This document shows positions 14,914 to 17,294 of a stretch of DNA of 17,294 bases, in pieces. The DNA is taken from NCBI RefSeq assembly GCF_938045595.1, contig NZ_CALIBB010000043.1, forward strand, positions 1 through 17,294. Reading direction: 5' to 3'. The stretch is from an uncultured Campylobacter sp. Lineage in GTDB: Bacteria > Campylobacterota > Campylobacteria > Campylobacterales > Campylobacteraceae. The notes under the pieces are model-generated. The model was not told the origin of the DNA, searched no databases, and worked only from the letters and a program-made list of their open reading frames with translations. The first letter of the stretch is position 1. Every line of letters starts with the position of its first letter. The translations under genes and the position numbers were made by a program.

Positions 14914-15665
14914 TAATTGAAGCAGAAAATTTAAAAGACGCATATAATAAAGCAGCAGCTGAGCTTGGATGCTCGGTAACGCAGCTTAACGTGCGCGTGC
15001 TGCAGCATCCAAGCGGCGGATTTTTGGGCTTTTTTAAGAAAAATGCCGTAATAGAAGCGGTTCTCGAAGGGGAGAAATTTAGCGAAAATCCGGAATTTAG
15101 CGCCTCTCAAAACAAAACCGGCAAAGCAGAGAAAAAGCAGGGCGACAAATCAGAGTCACAAAATTCGCGCGCCACGCATTCTAAACATCGCAAAGAAAAG
15201 CAAAAGGGCGTTGTGACGGATGAAATTTTATCCGATATCAAAGAGAAGCTATCTGCACTTTTTAGATCAAGTGAGTTTAATATCGAAGTTAGCGATGTTA
15301 GCAAAATCGACGAAAATACCGTCTATATCAAGATGCAAGGCGAGGATAGCGCGCTTTTGATAGGCAAAGAAGGACACCGCTACAAGGCACTTTCGTATAT
15401 GATTTACAACTGGATCAGCATCAGATATGATCTTGCTGTGGTTTTTGAAATCGCGGAATTTTTACAAAATCAAGAACGATTTATCGATTCTTATGTAAAT
15501 GCGCTCGTGGAACGCTCCGGAAATGAGCGTATCGTCACGAAAGCTTTTGACGGCGCATTTATCAAAATCGTAGCCGATAAACTAAAGCGGGCGTATCCAG
15601 ATCGTTTCGTGGGCATCAAATCCACGCGTAGCGGCAAAATCGTCATCGTAGACGAAAAAAGCTAA
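14910..15665 (+). CDS. jag: Jag/KhpB-family KH and R3H RNA-binding protein
   Basis: This 251-residue cytoplasmic protein has the Jag-N domain (about 1-50, with HPSGGFLGFFKKNAVIEAVL), a charged, disordered Lys/Ser/Gln linker (about 60-105), a type II KH domain with the GxxG loop GKEG at 152-155, and a C-terminal R3H-like region (about 185-251) that is divergent in its Arg and His positions. Jag/KhpB proteins bind RNA and affect cell division and envelope processes in Gram-positive bacteria; the role in Campylobacter is not established to my knowledge. The ATG overlaps the yidC stop, with GGAG 8 nt upstream. mnmE starts 2 nt after its stop. Confidence 0.9.
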   Translation: MIIEAENLKDAYNKAAAELGCSVTQLNVRVLQHPSGGFLGFFKKNAVIEAVLEGEKFSENPEFSASQNKTGKAEKKQGDKSESQNSRATHSKHRKEKQKGVVTDEILSDIKEKLSALFRSSEFNIEVSDVSKIDENTVYIKMQGEDSALLIGKEGHRYKALSYMIYNWISIRYDLAVVFEIAEFLQNQERFIDSYVNALVERSGNERIVTKAFDGAFIKIVADKLKRAYPDRFVGIKSTRSGKIVIVDEKS

Positions 15666-15667
15666 TC

Positions 15668-17294
15668 GTGAGCGAGACTATCGCCGCTATCGCTACGGCT
15701 CACGGCATCGGCGGAATTTGCATAGTTAGAATTTCAGGCGAGGAAGCGCTATCTATCGCTCTAAGCCTTTCACATCGCAGTTCTTTGCGACCTCGCTATG
15801 CTACGCTTGTGAATCTTTTTGACGCGAGCGGCGAAGCGTTCGGCGAGGCGATTTTGATATATTTTAAAGCTCCGCATAGCTTTACCGGCGAGGATGTCGT
15901 AGAAGTGCAGACCCACGGCGGCTTTACGGCTTCATCCTTGGCGTTAGATGCCGTGCTGGCTCTGGGTGCGCGCATAGCAAATCCGGGCGAGTTTAGTAAG
16001 CGAGCGTTTTTAAACGGCAAAATGGATCTTAGTAAAGCCGAAGCCATAAGCGATCTGATTAATTCGCGCTCGCAAAGTGCGGCTAAAGCTTTAGCGCGTA
16101 GCCTGCGAGGCGAGCTGGCAGACTTCGTCGCAAATCTGCGCGCGGCTCTGGTTAAGACGCTAGCTTTTGTCGAGGTTTGCATCGATTACGCGGAGGACGA
16201 TCTGCCTTCTGACGTGCTGCAAGACTCGCAAGAAATGCTTAGTCAAAATATCGCTTCGCTAGAAAAAATCACTCGCATCAGCCGCAGCCGAAGAGGGCTA
16301 ATCGAGGGCTTTAAAGTAGCGATTGTGGGTAAGCCCAATGTCGGTAAATCAAGCATTTTAAATTCTATGCTGAGCTTTAGTCGCGCTATCGTGAGCGACG
16401 AAGCGGGCACTACGCGCGATCTCATCGAAGAAAGCCTGCAAATAGGCACTCATCTAATCCGTATAGTCGATACTGCAGGTATCAGACACAGCGGCTCAAA
16501 GCTCGAAAGTATCGGCATTTCATATTCGCTTCGCGCTGCAAGCGAGGCGGACGTGATTTTGGCGGTGTTTGACGCAAGTCGCGAATGGGATGCTGAGGAC
16601 GCGCAGATCCTAAAAATATTGCGCGAACAAAAAGAGAAAAAAATCATCTACGTTTTAAATAAATGCGACTTGCCGCGTAAATTTCATCCTAGCGTGGAGG
16701 ATCTTGACGAGGATTTAGAGGCTTTTTCTGAAAAAAAATTCGCAGCCGAAAATCCCATACCAGAGAATTCCGCAGCCGAAAATTTAAAGCAAAGTCGGAC
16801 CTGCGACGCTTCTTTAAATTCCTGCGCGCAGAATTTAAAAGCTAAAAATTTAAAGCGTGACTTAAGCGCGCAAAATTCTACTTCCACAAATTCCGCGCCT
16901 ACAAGCCAAATAGCTCTTGCGAATTCCATAAATCCAAAGGAACAGAATTTTGCCGCAAAAGCGGGACTAGCGTCGCCAAATACCGAGCGCGCTACTGCAA
17001 GCTGTGCTGCGGAGAATTTTACGAAAGATGATTCCAAACAAAATTCTGCAAATTCCATCGCGCCTAGTAGCTCTGCAAAAAATTCCGCTAGGCAAACTAC
17101 CCAAGCAAATTCCATTTTTACGCCACTTGAAATTTCTGCAAATGAGGGCGTAGATAAAATTTTAACCGCACTTGAGAGCTACTTAAATTCTCAAAATTTC
17201 GATGGTCTTATGCTAAGCAACGAGCGGCAAATTCTATCTTGCGAGAGCGCGCTTGCAGCTCTTAAAAACGCGAGCGAGCGCCTGGCTTGCGGCG
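15668..17294 (+). CDS. mnmE: tRNA uridine-5-carboxymethylaminomethyl synthesis GTPase MnmE, cut by the window edge, with a large G-domain insert
   Basis: MnmE works with MnmG to modify the wobble uridine (U34) of certain tRNAs, using GTP, a folate and FAD. The start is GTG at 15668, 2 nt after jag, giving SETIAAIATAHGIGGICIVR, the standard N-terminus. The folate-binding and helical domains are normal, with NPGEFSKRAFLNGKMDLSKA at about 103-122. The G domain has the P-loop GKPNVGKSS (221-229), the Asp-Glu-Ala-Gly-Thr-Thr switch I, DTAG (268-271), NKCD (331-334) and the G5 SA at 490-491. Between G4 and G5 lie 155 residues instead of roughly 25-30; residues about 358-484 are a low-complexity insert (separate entry). 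After it the normal sequence resumes (ISANEGVDKILTALESYL) and the C-terminal helical domain begins. The final CIGK motif lies beyond the window. No frameshift or stop interrupts the frame. Confidence 0.95.
   Translation, partial: MSETIAAIATAHGIGGICIVRISGEEALSIALSLSHRSSLRPRYATLVNLFDASGEAFGEAILIYFKAPHSFTGEDVVEVQTHGGFTASSLALDAVLALGARIANPGEFSKRAFLNGKMDLSKAEAISDLINSRSQSAAKALARSLRGELADFVANLRAALVKTLAFVEVCIDYAEDDLPSDVLQDSQEMLSQNIASLEKITRISRSRRGLIEGFKVAIVGKPNVGKSSILNSMLSFSRAIVSDEAGTTRDLIEESLQIGTHLIRIVDTAGIRHSGSKLESIGISYSLRAASEADVILAVFDASREWDAEDAQILKILREQKEKKIIYVLNKCDLPRKFHPSVEDLDEDLEAFSEKKFAAENPIPENSAAENLKQSRTCDASLNSCAQNLKAKNLKRDLSAQNSTSTNSAPTSQIALANSINPKEQNFAAKAGLASPNTERATASCAAENFTKDDSKQNSANSIAPSSSAKNSARQTTQANSIFTPLEISANEGVDKILTALESYLNSQNFDGLMLSNERQILSCESALAALKNASERLACG
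16739..17122 (+). other. In-frame low-complexity insert of about 125 residues in the MnmE GTPase domain
   Basis: This segment separates the guanine-specificity motifs G4 and G5 of MnmE. It encodes a hydrophilic chain rich in Asn, Ser, Ala, Lys and Gln with repeated tokens: ENSAAENLK, AQNLKAKNLK, AQNSTSTNSA, ANSINPKEQN, KQNSANSIAP and AKNSARQTTQANS. At DNA level AATTCC or AATTCT occurs nine times and AATTTAAA three times by hand count. The frame is intact and the core sequence on both sides is normal, so the insert is probably translated as a disordered loop. Its composition is the same as that of the open stretch before truA. Confidence 0.85.
16741..16783 (+). repeat. 13-bp exact direct repeat, 30 bp apart, in the MnmE insert
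   Basis: CGCAGCCGAAAAT occurs at 16741-16753 and again at 16771-16783. The distance of 30 bp is ten codons, so the protein repeats AAEN in register (FAAENPIPEN then SAAENLKQSR). Such an in-frame tandem pair fits growth of the insert by duplication. Confidence 0.8.

Noticed and set aside
14910..15665. The charged linker of Jag as another low-complexity insert
   Set aside because: A variable, charged linker between the Jag-N and KH domains is normal for this family and lacks the Asn-Ser tokens seen in MnmE.
16684..17115. A 143-codon open frame on the minus strand, rich in Glu-Phe and Lys-Phe, opposite the MnmE insert
   Set aside because: It is the antisense image of the repeated Asn-Ser codons, has no recognisable domain or ribosome site, and lies inside a gene whose frame is clearly intact.

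Overview
The window looks like a chromosomal segment from a Campylobacter of fairly balanced base composition, most like C. gracilis and its relatives (C. showae, C. rectus, C. curvus). The reasons are two gene orders I recall from C. jejuni (truA / LptF-type permease / prepilin peptidase / uppS / coaBC / glmU, and rpmH / rnpA / yidD / yidC / jag / mnmE), an efflux block like Cj0606-Cj0608, and abundant AAATTT / AAATTTTAAAATTT words. Species assignment is inference; no search was run.

Layout. (1) Minus strand, 6461 down to 1: glmU, coaBC and uppS are tightly packed. A 321-bp non-coding spacer full of A/T palindromes follows, then a small zinc-ribbon membrane protein, a prepilin peptidase, an LptF/LptG permease, and the first codons of truA running off the left edge. 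These genes supply precursors and machinery for the envelope (UDP-GlcNAc, undecaprenyl carrier, LPS export), CoA, pilin-like protein processing and tRNA modification. (2) A divergent promoter region (6462-6612) separates glmU from a plus-strand EamA permease that starts at TTG just after a perfect 9-bp dyad. (3) Plus strand 7547-12403: a MacA-like adaptor, a MacB-like ABC transporter and a TolC-like outer-membrane lipoprotein form a complete tripartite export system, with an unrecognised small secreted protein overlapping the last gene. (4) Plus strand 12479-17294: rpmH, rnpA, yidD, yidC, jag and mnmE (running off the right edge), all overlapping or nearly touching.

The most unusual signal is a pair of long, hydrophilic, low-complexity segments attached in frame to two tRNA-modifying enzymes. 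MnmE carries about 125 extra residues between its G4 (NKCD) and G5 (SA) motifs. The truA frame stays open for about 227 codons upstream of its canonical ATG, although the same DNA holds about 19 stop triplets in the other two frames. Both segments are built from Asn-Ser, Asn-Leu-Lys and Ala/Ser tokens (AATTCC, AATTTAAA words) and resemble the A/T-block spacer before uppS. I propose they are products of one local, genome-specific expansion process, comparable in spirit to Rickettsia palindromic elements but low-complexity.

Other points: rnpA has no ATG, GTG or TTG upstream of its conserved N-terminus and probably starts at ATT inside rpmH; the permease promoter overlaps a dyad. No tRNA, rRNA, CRISPR array, transposase or phage gene was seen.
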